64,000 nt of DNA, taken from assembly GCA_002245135.1 (NCBI GenBank), contig NGBS01000027.1, forward strand, positions 1 to 64,000, given 5' to 3'. Shown here piece after piece: positions 11,128 to 21,581 of this stretch. Position 1 is the stretch's first letter. Each line of letters begins with the position of its first letter. This stretch comes from Proteromonas lacertae (taxonomy: Eukaryota; Sar; Bigyra; Opalinata; Proteromonadidae). The notes beneath the pieces are model-generated. The model saw only the letters and a program-made list of their open reading frames with translations. It ran no database searches and had not been told where the DNA came from. The position numbers and the translations under genes are program-made.

Positions 11128-12642
11128 ATGAATTCATACTATATTTACATACCAACTGAGTGTTATCATGATTCTGATAAGTTAGTTGTATGCTTATATT
11201 GTTTTATAGTTGTCCTTTAGCAACATTTGAATAAATTATACAAAGTGTTTATTTCCAAGCATCCTAACATGTGTGGTGAAGATAAAATAGCTGTTGAGGT
11301 ATAAAATTTGAATATTAATGCATTTTAGCAAGTGATAATTGAGAAAGCAATTCGAATCTTAGAAAAACGAAGTGAATTGAGTGATGAAGAAAAGAATAAG
11401 ATAAATCAAGTATGGTACATATATCGTAATATTAAATAGAAAATCTTGACCTTTCGTCTAGTTTATGATTATTTAACGAAATTATACCGTCAAATCAGTA
11501 ACATGTCTAATCGATGTAATTCAAAAGAATTAGAAGATTATGATGATGAAAATGACGAATATTGGAATAATAAAGATAAGAAAATATATGGTTGTGAACA
11601 TTACCAACGTAACTGTGTATTATACTTCAGTTGTTGTAATCGATGGTATGTATGCTGTCGATGTCATGATGGAAGTGTAAACCATCCAGGTAAAAGTGAT
11701 AATATAAGTAAAATCAGATGTTTATATTGTAATACAATTCAAAGTGCAATAAGTAATAAATGTGAAAAATGTGGTATAAAATTTGGAAATTATTACTGTG
11801 AAAAATGTGTATTATATGAAAATGACAATAAAAAGTTAATATATCATTGTGATAAATGTGGTTTATGTCGTTTAGGAGATAAGAGTAAATATATTCATTG
11901 TGATCGATGTGAAGGTTGTGTATTAAAAGAATGTCATAGTTGTATTGAATCAAACTGTAAATCCAAATGTCCAATATGTTTTGATGAAGTATTTGAAAGT
12001 CGTGAGACAATAATTCAATTGAAGTGTGGTCATATAATCCATAAAGAATGTTTAGATGAATATATGAAAACGAATTATGTTTGTCCATTATGTTGTAAAT
12101 CCATATATGATGCAAGTGAATATTATAAAACAATCGATGAATATTTAAAGAATGAAGAAGAATTGCCCGGTGAATTTAATCATATGAAGAATGAGATATA
12201 TTGTAATGACTGTGAAAAGAAGAGCATAGTAAAATTTCATTTTGTATATCATAAATGTATTTATTGTAATGGTTATAATACAAAAGTAATTCATAGTTTA
12301 GGTCGTCAAAGTTCAAAATGTTTTGATGATAATGAAAATGATCATGTTTCATTAGGAGAATCGATAAATGTATAGGAATCTGTTGAGTATGATATAATTG
12401 TAATTAATTCTTATGAATTAAGTAAATTTCCATATAATATTATTATTTAAGATATTAAATTTAATTTTTTTATATTAATTTTTAACTGTTGTTATAATAG
12501 GAAATATAAAATCACTCTTAAATAGAAAATAAATATGAAAAAATGAAAAGTAAGTTTGATACTGTCAAGCTTGAATCTATTTTGAATTTTATTGTTTTTA
12601 GATAATAGGATGAACACTATTTATTAGTAACATGCAATAACA
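10636..12642 (-). repeat. right arm of a 2007-bp inverted duplication
   Basis: Reverse complement of 8339-10345, with apparent full identity. The sequence outside the arm (12643 onward) is unrelated to that outside the left arm. No target-site duplication flanks the pair. Confidence 0.95.
11128..12375 (+). CDS. RCHY1/PIRH2-like RING E3 ubiquitin ligase (right copy)
   Basis: Mirror copy of the left gene with the same exons. The start at 11128 gives MNSYYIYIPTECYHDSDK, and three GT...TAG introns follow (near 11182-11218, 11299-11328 and 11410-11439). The large exon encodes the CHY, CTCHY, RING-H2 and zinc-ribbon modules. The family is known to ubiquitinate substrates such as p53 in animals; in protists the targets are unknown. 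With both copies intact and identical, either dosage is doubled or the duplication is too young to have diverged. Confidence 0.85.
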
Positions 12643-12696
12643 TTCAAATAATCAATTGTACAACAAAAAGAAAGACATAATAAGAAATGCTCAGAA
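12376..12696. other. 3' flank of RING copy and right edge of inverted duplication
   Basis: Non-coding AT-rich spacer between convergent genes. The inverted repeat ends at 12642; the last 54 bp are unique. Confidence 0.6.
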
Positions 12697-15600
12697 TTAG
12701 TTATTAAAACAATTCAATTCATCAAGAAGGGAATATATCTCTTCTTCTTTATTTGGATCATCTCCTATGTATTCTTTTGCATTTTCATAACATTCTTTGG
12801 CTATTTCTTTTTCTTGCTATACAGTTATAGAATAATTATTAGAAGAATATAATATATAATATTATACACATTTAGAATAGTATTTTCCCATTACTAGATA
12901 ATAGTTATATTTTGAAATATCATCATTCATACTCTCTTTAGCTAGATTTAGATAATATAATGACTTTTCTTTATCTTTACAATATAAATAACATTCTGCT
13001 ATATTGGATTGTGCTACAGATATACAATTTTCATCTGCATATTCTAATGATAATAAACAATATTTCAATGATTCTTGATAATCTTCCTAATTCAATATAA
13101 TATTCTCATATGTATACAATACAAAAATAGCAAACACCTAAGTATTGAGCATTTGAATATTTATCTGCATCTGTTAGAGTATATTCAGATTCTGTTTTAA
13201 AGTAATGAATTGCTTCAACATATTTTTTCTATTTTGATTCAATATAATTGTTTTTATATTATACCATATCCATATAACATAAACCAATATAGCTATTATT
13301 ATTTGACATTTCTCTATTTGATGATGAATGTTCTAATGCAGTTTTAAAGTATGGAATTGCTTCTTCATAATCATTCTATTAATTATTATCTGATTGATAT
13401 ACCAAACTATAATAACACTTTCCAATACAAAAATTATTCTCTACAATCACTTCATCTGATGTGCTATTCTCTAATGCTAATTTATAATACTGAATAGCTG
13501 TTTCATAATTTCCCTATAACAGTAATTAAACATTCATTTTTATACTATTATAACATAACATAATGCAATTTTTCCATTACATGCTTCTCTATTTTCATTT
13601 GATGAACAATACTCTAATTCTGATTTATAATATTGAATAGCTTCTTCATAATCATTCTATTAATTATTATAATATATTTATTATCATACAATGTTTATGT
13701 GGCATAAGCCTAATAAATTGTTACAACTTGATGTTGCTTCGTCTGATGAAGAATACTTTAAAGCCAATTTAAAAAACTGAATTGCATCTTCAAAATCACA
13801 CTATATAACATAATTATTTATTTGATATACCATTTCAAAACAGCACATACCTAAAAAATGCATATCATTTAATATTTCTGTATTTAATGAAGTAGATTCT
13901 AATGATGATTGAGTATGTGAAATATCTTCATCAAAATTATGCTATTATTAATATTATGCAATAGTTATTATACTATTTCCTTATAACACGAAGCAATATT
14001 TTTTATATATTTTAATTTATCTTCATTAGATACAGAATTTAGTATAGCACACTTAAGATATTTAATTGCTTCTCTATAATTATTCTATTGTTATTATAAT
14101 ACAATATTGTTATACTAACTTCATATAACATAGAGCAATATTCTCATTATAACCTTTACAATCTTCTAGTGAGGTAGAACATTCTAATCTTGATTTAAGA
14201 TAAGGAATTGCTTCTTCATAATGATTCTATACATTAATAGATAAAAATTGTTATACTGAAGCCAAATAACAAATACCAATTATTCCTATGCATTTTTGTG
14301 TCTGTTCATCTGATGAAGAATATTGTAATGAATATTTAAAATATGGGATTGCTTCTTCAAATTTATCCTATTCAATTAACAACTCTATTATTTATACCAT
14401 ATTTAAATAACATATGCCAATACTATCATTAAATTCTCTTTTATCTTCATCTGATGAAGCATACTCTAATGCAGAATTATAAAAAGGAATTGCTTCTTCA
14501 TATTTTTTCTATTCATTTCTATATTTTATTAACAATACAATTTGCATTAAAACTAAACCAACATTTGCATTATTACCTACAAAATCTTCTTTTGTTGGAC
14601 AAAACTCTAAAGAAGTTGCTATATACGGAATGGCATCTTCATAATTATTCTATTCAATATTATTTACTTCACATTTATACCATTTTCAAATAACATATAC
14701 CTAGATTATTACTATTATATGATCTTTTCTCATCACAAGAACATATATCTAATGCTGATTTTATGAATGGAATAGCTTCTTCAAACTTATCCTATTTATT
14801 TGTATATATTCTAATACTTATACAATTTTCAAATAGCAACTACCAATGTTTGTATAATCCATTTCTTTATCTTCATCTGATTTACTTAACTCTAAAGCAA
14901 TCTTAAAATACGGAATTGCCTCTCCATATTTCTCCTATTCAAACCACATTTGGAATATTTATACCATTACAGAATAGCAATTACCAATCATATTATTATA
15001 TTTTGATTTTTCTTCAATTACTGTTGAATGTTCTAAAGCATTTCTAAAACATGGAATTGCCTCTTCTATATTAACTATCATATAACACATTCCCATTCTT
15101 TCATTCAATTCTGTAATACTATCATTCGATGAACAATAATCTAATGCACATTTGAAATATCTAATTGCTTCTGCATATTCACCCTATTAATAATAATAAT
15201 AATATATTATACCATTCCAGAATAACATAAACCAAGATATTTGTTATTATCAAACTTTTCATTCTTTGAGATTGAATATTCTAATGCTGATTTATAGAAT
15301 GGAATTGCTTTTTCAAACTCATTCTATTTGATGTTATTATACTTTAATTTTATACATTATTGAAATATTGACTTGCATTACTTCTGTAATATTCTTCATC
15401 CTTAACTTTAGATGAAAAGAGTTTTAAAACAGATTTAATGAAAGGATTTGTTTTTCTACTATCTCTCTTTTTATCTTCTAATGGAATAACTGGAATTTCA
15501 GATTTGACATTACTAGTAGCAATTGGAACTTTATCTTCACTTAATCCTATGGTAATACATCACAATAATATATAATTCTATACTTTTCAATTCATTCATT

Positions 15601-16402
15601 ATTTCATTCAACTCCAAACGATCTTTTTTTTCTTTAACTAGTATTTTCTTTAACAATGAGTTTAAGTTATCACTACTTTCACATTCTAATTGAATATATT
15701 TTATATTCTCAATGTTTTTCATTGTCTCAAACGTGTTTGATCCAAGAAAAGGATATTTCCCACTTTTAATATAGTAAACTACTAATCCAAAATTCCACAT
15801 GTCACTTGATATATCTAATTCTTTTCCTAATATTTCATCTATACAAACAAAACATAAAATCATTTTCATCTCTCTTTATTTTGTTTTTTCTTCCTTTATA
15901 TAATAAATTATTACAATAATCATTAATAACTACTTCATTTTCATCATTCAGAAAGATATTGGAGGGTTTTAAATCACTGTGAATTGTTCCTATTTTTTTT
16001 AGAATCTTCAACATCATCAATATTCCATTTAATACTTTAAATATACTAAAATTTTCTTTGAAATATTTGACAGGATTTATTTCAGCTAAATTCACTTTAT
16101 ACCCTTCCATTATTCGATATAATACATTTTCATCTTCCTCTATCACCTTGTATTTCATGAAACAAGATATATTCAGATAATTCACTATCTTCATTTTATT
16201 TAACACTTCAACTACTATTTTGTCATCCAACTCACTCACATCTGTCACTTTTAATAATTTTGTTGAATTGTCATCCATATCTCGAATTCTGTGAAGTTTA
16301 TTCTTCAATAAACCATCATTCAACAACTATGAAGAAATTGAGTAGAAACAAAAATTATACTTCATATCTATGTTTGGTCAACCAATTGACAAGGTTGTTC
16401 AT
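12697..16402 (-). CDS. kinase-like protein with C-terminal Sel1/TPR-like repeat array
   Basis: The N-terminal third is a divergent protein-kinase fold. A possible ATP-binding Lys lies in TKLLKV, the catalytic loop reads HSDLKPSNIF (near 15957-15981), the DFG position reads DYC (15913-15921), and DMWNFGLVVYYIKSGKYPF matches kinase helix F. No glycine-rich loop is evident, so activity is uncertain. About 18 tandem repeats of roughly 37 residues follow, each of the type EEAIPYFKSALE...NNIGICYLKM, as in Sel1/TPR solenoids. Seventeen repeat junctions carry a short intron, at the same place in each unit, spaced by about 142 nt. The start at 16402 uses a small first exon joined across a 36-nt intron. 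The frame breaks once near 15840-15895, between the activation segment and DEILGK. Probably a signalling scaffold. The kinase-like part resembles that of the LRR gene at 21582. Confidence 0.7.
12817..15360 (-). repeat. tandem exon-intron repeat (about 142-nt period)
   Basis: Coding repeat of about 110 nt plus an intron of about 30 nt, copied some 17 times. Intron 3' ends read as CTATT-like on the plus strand near 13227, 13375, 13512, 13655, 13797, 13939, 14083, 14225, 14368, 14507, 14648, 14788, 14933, 15180 and 15323. One junction, near 15065, has no intron. Confidence 0.8.
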
Positions 16403-16895
16403 CAATTATTATCAATAATTAAGAGAATAACGCTAATAATCAAATCTTACAGTTTTTTTAATCTCAAGCTTTTGAATTTGGCTTGATTCTTTTTTTTCTT
16501 CTATTCTTTTTGTTCTTATCAATTTCATTTATAACACTAGTGAATATAACTTATAACTGAAAATCTAAAACCTTCATATGATGTGAGAAATGAAAGTAAG
16601 TTTGTATTTTTTTACTTCATTCTTAATTTTGATTATAACAATAATATATTATGCAATACCATTGATATTGAGTAATAAAATGTTTTGGTTGATAATCTAA
16701 ATAAAAGTAAAAGAAGAAAAGGATTTTTATTTTTCTAATTATTTAATTTTAAATGTAAATCAGCAAATGATTAAACTATCCAAATAGAATTTGTAAATTT
16801 TAATCTATTTCATTCTTTATATTTATAATTATTACATTATTCAATAATCTTATCACAAATTCATTACAAATAACAAATAACTAATATAATATATA
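16403..16895. other. intergenic stretch, nothing recognised
   Basis: About 490 AT-rich bases between two minus-strand genes. It should hold the promoter of the kinase-like gene. No ORF or RNA gene seen. Confidence 0.45.
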
Positions 16896-18589
16896 TTATT
16901 TATTATCAACATCTTCATTTTTATTACTATCATCTTTCTCTTTATCATTTTCTTTCTCATCTTCATCATAATTAACTAACGATTTTATCTCTTTCACTTT
17001 CTCATCATATTCACTCTTCTTCTTTGCAAATTCATCCTGTACTTTATGATATACTTCCATCTCCAACTCCTTAGTTGCATTTAAATAAGCATCTTCACTA
17101 TATTGTCCATTCTCTGCTACTTCTTGATTTTGTTCACTGAGTGATTGTACATCACCAGTTATACCATATCCTTGATTAGCAGCTTCTAAATATTGTTGAT
17201 TAGTATTTGGAAAAAGTGTAGAATCATCACCATTCACTAATGGTATTTGTTTTGGAACATTATAGTTCAATGGATAATTAAATCCAGTATCTTGTAAACA
17301 AATCTGATGAGCTTGTAAACCAGCAATTACTGCATCTTGATCTGATCTTTGTACTGCTTTTCTTGCTACTGGATTTGGATCAGTGTAAGACCATCTTATA
17401 TTTAATATTTCACCTCCACCAAGATCTTGACAAGTCATAGCTACTTTGGCGAATTCTGCATTACATCTTAATCTGTATCTAACAAACGCAACCATTAATC
17501 TTTGTATAACATTGATAGATTCTAATTCACCCCATTCACCAAATTGTTCCCATAACTATTAAACAAATAAAATAAATATAAAAAGTTATACTGCTTTATC
17601 TAAATCATATCCTGGTACTCTTTTCAACCCACCAACATAAAGTGTTCTACATGGATCATCATATGCGCCAACACCTGTCATATCTTCACGATGGTCTTTA
17701 TGACGTTGTCTGCCAAAACAATCATGCATTACATCAAGCATACTATATAATAATAATAATAATAAATAAATAAAAATAGTAAAAAAAAAAGCGAAAATTT
17801 ATAATAATCATACTTGTCATCCTCTAATGTAGGTATTCGATGAAAGAATTCACAGTTTTTACCATACATACAAGCACCTCTAGCAAAATGCAAACAGAAA
17901 TATCTCTTATCTTTTTTACCATGATATTTATCTGCTTTTGTATATCCACAATCTGTTTCAGCATGACATCGTGTTTCTGCAGGTTCATCTGGTTCAAATT
18001 CATTCCAATTATCACCAATCCATCTACCATACCATATATTATACTCATTACATCCTTCTTTACGCTGATTTCCTTTACTTTCTAATTTATTCTGTTGCAC
18101 ACGTGCTGGTCGTTTTAAATATTCTAAATTCTTTGCCTCATATGTACCAGAGAGTGGATTATTAGCAGCTCCTCGACCAAACCAACCTGTGCCACTTGCT
18201 ACATCTCCCATTTCTGCTGGTCTTTGCCACTGCACTTGTCCTGTTTGAGAATTGTAGTAGTAAATGTGTAATGTCTTTGGATCAAATGCTTCTCTCCAAG
18301 GTGTTTCTTTACCAGCCTGTATATTAAAATATAATTATTCATACTAATAGATTCTTCATAGCTCCATCCATTACAATTGTGGAAGAATCTTTTGGCTTTT
18401 CAGTACTACATTGAGAACATGTGTTATGTATTGCTAAGTTTTCTGTTTTACATTTAGGACATTTCCAGTTCCTTTCATAAACTGTGAATGCAGCTCCAAC
18501 AGGACCAGCTACACCAACCTATTTATTAAATAAGTCAATAAATTACATACTGCTATTTTCTTTCGAGGTGGACCATCTTCACTATACAT
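16896..18589 (-). CDS. RBM22/Cwc2-like splicing factor with RanBP2 zinc finger and WW domain
   Basis: Spliceosome component that contacts the U6 snRNA and the intron in the catalytic core. Domain order: a RanBP2-type zinc finger (WKCPKCKTEN...CSQC), a WW domain (PWREAFDPKT...YYYNSQTG...QWQRP), the Torus region (NIWYGRWIGDNW, HAETDCGYTKAD), a CCCH finger (CLHFARGACMYGKNCEFFH), and an RRM with RNP2 TLYVGGL and RNP1 MVAFVRYR followed by IRWSYTDPNP. The tail is acidic and Lys-rich. Five exons are joined by GT...AG introns of 28-36 nt, and one of about 70 nt near 17742-17813. The start at 18589 lies 38 bp from the divergent nucleotidase gene. The Torus-CCCH-RRM part is standard for Cwc2/RBM22; the N-terminal finger and WW domain are additions I do not know as typical. 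Confidence 0.88.
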
Positions 18590-18627
18590 TTTAATCAATT
18601 ACGGTGCAAAAAAATAAATTATCGAAA

Positions 18628-19740
18628 ATGTTGTCACCCCTATTAATTAAAGAATTAGCTATTGCTAAAAGGGCAGTCCGTATTGCCTCAAAAATAGCAA
18701 TTAAAGTTCAAGTATTATATATAGAATATATTCATTGGATAGAGTAATTTAAAGAGTTGTGCTTCAATATCAAAAGAAGATAAATCACCTGTAACGGTTG
18801 CTGATTATGCAGTTCAAGCTACAATCGCATTGATCTTGAAGAATGAATATAGTGGATTTCCATTTAAGTATTATTTTAGATTATTGATAAAATTAATAGA
18901 CTTGTTGGAGAAGAAAATACAAATTTCTTAAAATCTGCAGAATATAAAAGCAAATTAAACGAAGTTACAGAATTAGTGAAAGAATTCTGTCCAATCGAAG
19001 CTCAAGACCCAGCTGAGAATAAAAACAAATGCATATCAGATGATATATTGAAAATAATAAGCGAATGTAACGATAATGGAGGAAAAGATCACTTATTTTG
19101 GTGTTTAGATCCAATTGATGGAACATGCGGTTTTTTACGAAATGGACAGTATGCAATAGGTTTATGTTTAGTAAAGAATGGAATACCAATACTTGGAGTG
19201 ATAGGTTGTCCTAATATGAATATGGGTGGATTAAAGACAGAATCCAATGTGAAATACAATACAGGAGGTAGTTTATATTATGGTGTAGAAAATAATGGAA
19301 GTTTCTTAGAAAATTTGAGTGATGAAAGTGTTGAACCAATAGAATTAAAGAAAGGAATATTAAAGAATAGAGATTATGTTACATCTGTTGAAAGTAGTCA
19401 TAGTAATGAAGAATTAGTTAGAAAGATTGCTTTAGAAAGTAATTATAAGAATGAACCGATCAAATTTGATAGTATGGTGAAATATTGTTTAGTTTGTCAT
19501 GGAGACGCTTCTTTATATCTTCGTATTGTCAAGGACAAGAATTACGTTGAACATATATGGGATCATGCCAGTGGTTATGTAATAGTGAAAGAAAGTGGTT
19601 ATAAGATTTGTGATATAAATGGCAAAGAATTAGATTTTGGTTGTGGAAGAGATTTAGTGAATAATAGAGGTATTATTTGCTGTCATAAAGATGTATTTGA
19701 TGAAGTAGTTGAAAAAGCTAAGAAATTATATAATGAATAA
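18628..19740 (+). CDS. 3'(2'),5'-bisphosphate nucleotidase (inositol monophosphatase family)
   Basis: Hydrolyses 3'-phosphoadenosine 5'-phosphate (PAP) to AMP, clearing a by-product of sulfate assimilation and sulfotransfer that inhibits RNases. It has the metal-binding signature LDPIDGTCGFLR, the upstream GEEN motif, and the C-terminal WDHASG motif. The order and length (about 349 residues) match the Hal2/Met22/SAL1 group. Two introns of 31 and 32 nt (near 18711-18741 and 18868-18899) separate three exons. The start at 18628 gives MLSPLLIKELAIAKRAVRIA, as expected for the first helix. Inositol polyphosphate 1-phosphatase is a less likely reading because of the GFLRxGQYA context. Confidence 0.88.
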
Positions 19741-19847
19741 GATTATCGTTATACTTTTATTATTAATTGATTATTATTTATGAAATTTGCATGTTAGAAA
19801 AACAAAAAATAAACAATACATATCAACTGTATTGTTATGTATTTTTG

Positions 19848-21322
19848 ATGTATTGTTTATTATACCTTTTTTCTCTTTATTCGTTAGTTTCATGTAACTT
19901 TAAACATAATAGTATTTATTACAGTAATGAGTTCAATAAGTATCTATCGAAATATAATACGAAGTTTCAATCGAAGGAAGAATATGAGTATAGAATAGTA
20001 ATTTATTTGTCTTAGATATAGATTGAAGATATTTAGTAGAAATTTAGATGAAATCGAAGAAGTTAATTCAAAGCACACAAATTTTCGTTTAGGATTAACT
20101 CCTTTTGTCCATCTAACAAAAGAAGAATTTAAATCAACTCACTCATCCCCTTTAAATACAAACAAGCAAACATTATCATCACTGCCATATATAACACCAC
20201 ATCTCAAATTAATGTCTTCAGAATCAGTAGATTGGAGAGCACAAGGCAAAGTATCATCAGTAAAAGACCAAGATGAATGTGGTGCATGTTATGCATTCTC
20301 AGGAGCAAGTGCAATGGAAAGCAAACATGCAATAATCAATGGAACATTATATGATTTAAGTGTTCAACAGTTAATTGATTGTTCTTATAAACAAGGATTC
20401 AATGATGGATGCAATGGTGGTAGTGCTTATTATGTATGGGAATATGCTGCAAAATATAAATATTTATGTACAGAAGATGAATATCCATATGCAAATGGTT
20501 TGAATTCAGTTTGTTATGAAAAATACTGTAAAAGGATAGAAAATATTTGCACTCACAGTGGAAGAGTAAAAAGTGATGAAAACTCATTGAAAACTATCGT
20601 TTCAGTTCAACCAGTATCTGTAGCAATAAGAAGTGACTCATTACAGTTTTATAATGGTGGTATATATGATGGAGAATGTATTGGAGATATAAACCATGCA
20701 GTATTAGTTGTTGGATATGGAAGTGATGAAAATGGAATAGATTATTGGATAATTAAGAACAGTTGGGGATTAAATTGGGGTGAAAATGGGTATTTGAGGT
20801 TGATAAGAAATGATGGAAGTAAATATGGAAGATGTGATGTAGCTAGTGAAGGATTAATACCATTAACGTATGTATTATGTATTTTAATATTATTATTTAA
20901 ATAGAAGTGGTGAATATCCAATAAAAGGAATGGATTTGAAACAATATTTATTAGTTATAGTTATTTGTATTATTGTATTATTAATATTATGTGAATGTAT
21001 ACATTGTATATGTGTTAAAGTATGTAACAGAAGAAGAAGAAGAAGAACACATGAAAATACAGTGAATATATCAACTATACCAATTATTAGAATTAATGAT
21101 AATGATAATAGTGTTTTATATGGAATAAATAATAATAATAATAATAATAATAATCCTGTTGTAGTACAACCTAATAATAATCCAAGTGTGTTTGTTACTG
21201 CTACTAGTTTTAGTGATGATGTTGTTTCTCCTAGCGATGATGCTTCTCCAAATGATGGGAAGAAAGAAGTACCAAAAATTACTACGAAATTGTTTAGTAA
21301 AGGATATAGTAAGTTAAAATAA
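19848..21322 (+). CDS. cathepsin L-like cysteine peptidase with C-terminal membrane anchor
   Basis: Papain-family (C1A) protease. A signal peptide (MYCLLYLFSLYSLVSC) is followed by an I29 propeptide with an ERFNIN-like pattern (FSRNLDEIEEVN), then the mature domain VDWRAQGKVSSVKDQ. The catalytic Cys lies in ECGACYAFSG, His in INHAVLVVGYG and Asn in IIKNSWGLNWGENG; the oxyanion Gln is in KDQ. An intron of 34 nt falls inside the propeptide; a second, of about 37 nt near 20869-20904, joins the protease to a last exon. That exon encodes a strong transmembrane segment (YLLVIVICIIVLLILC), then an Arg-rich stop and a tail of about 90 residues rich in Asn and Asp. Most papain-type enzymes lack such an anchor. 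ATGs further upstream (19767, 19793) only extend the leader. Confidence 0.85.
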
Positions 21323-21581
21323 TGTTGTAATTGTTTATATTTTTTCACTTTTTTATGCTGTGTTGATTATGTAAATAGATTTTTTAATGTTTAAAAATAA
21401 TATTCGTTTCATTTTCATCTAATCGTATTTTCTTATTTTCTGATCAGTTTCTCAGTTATTCAGTGCTTTTATATCATTTATTGGAAACTATTCATATTTT
21501 AGATTGGATAAAGCAAAATATCAATCAGCAGAGCAAATTTACACAATTTTTGTAACAAATAGTATATAGGTCAATTGAAAG

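Noticed and set aside
8339-12642. Palindrome as an amplification or fold-back artefact
   Set aside because: Both outer flanks are unique and the two breakpoints are symmetric, which such artefacts rarely give. Kept as a caution because read support is not visible here.
8339-12642. Palindrome as a fold-back transposon
   Set aside because: No target-site duplication at 8338/12643, no terminal motif and no transposase; the content is an ordinary host gene.
14454-14693. Plus-strand ORF within the Sel1-like array
   Set aside because: Crosses exon and intron boundaries of the opposite-strand gene and is low complexity.
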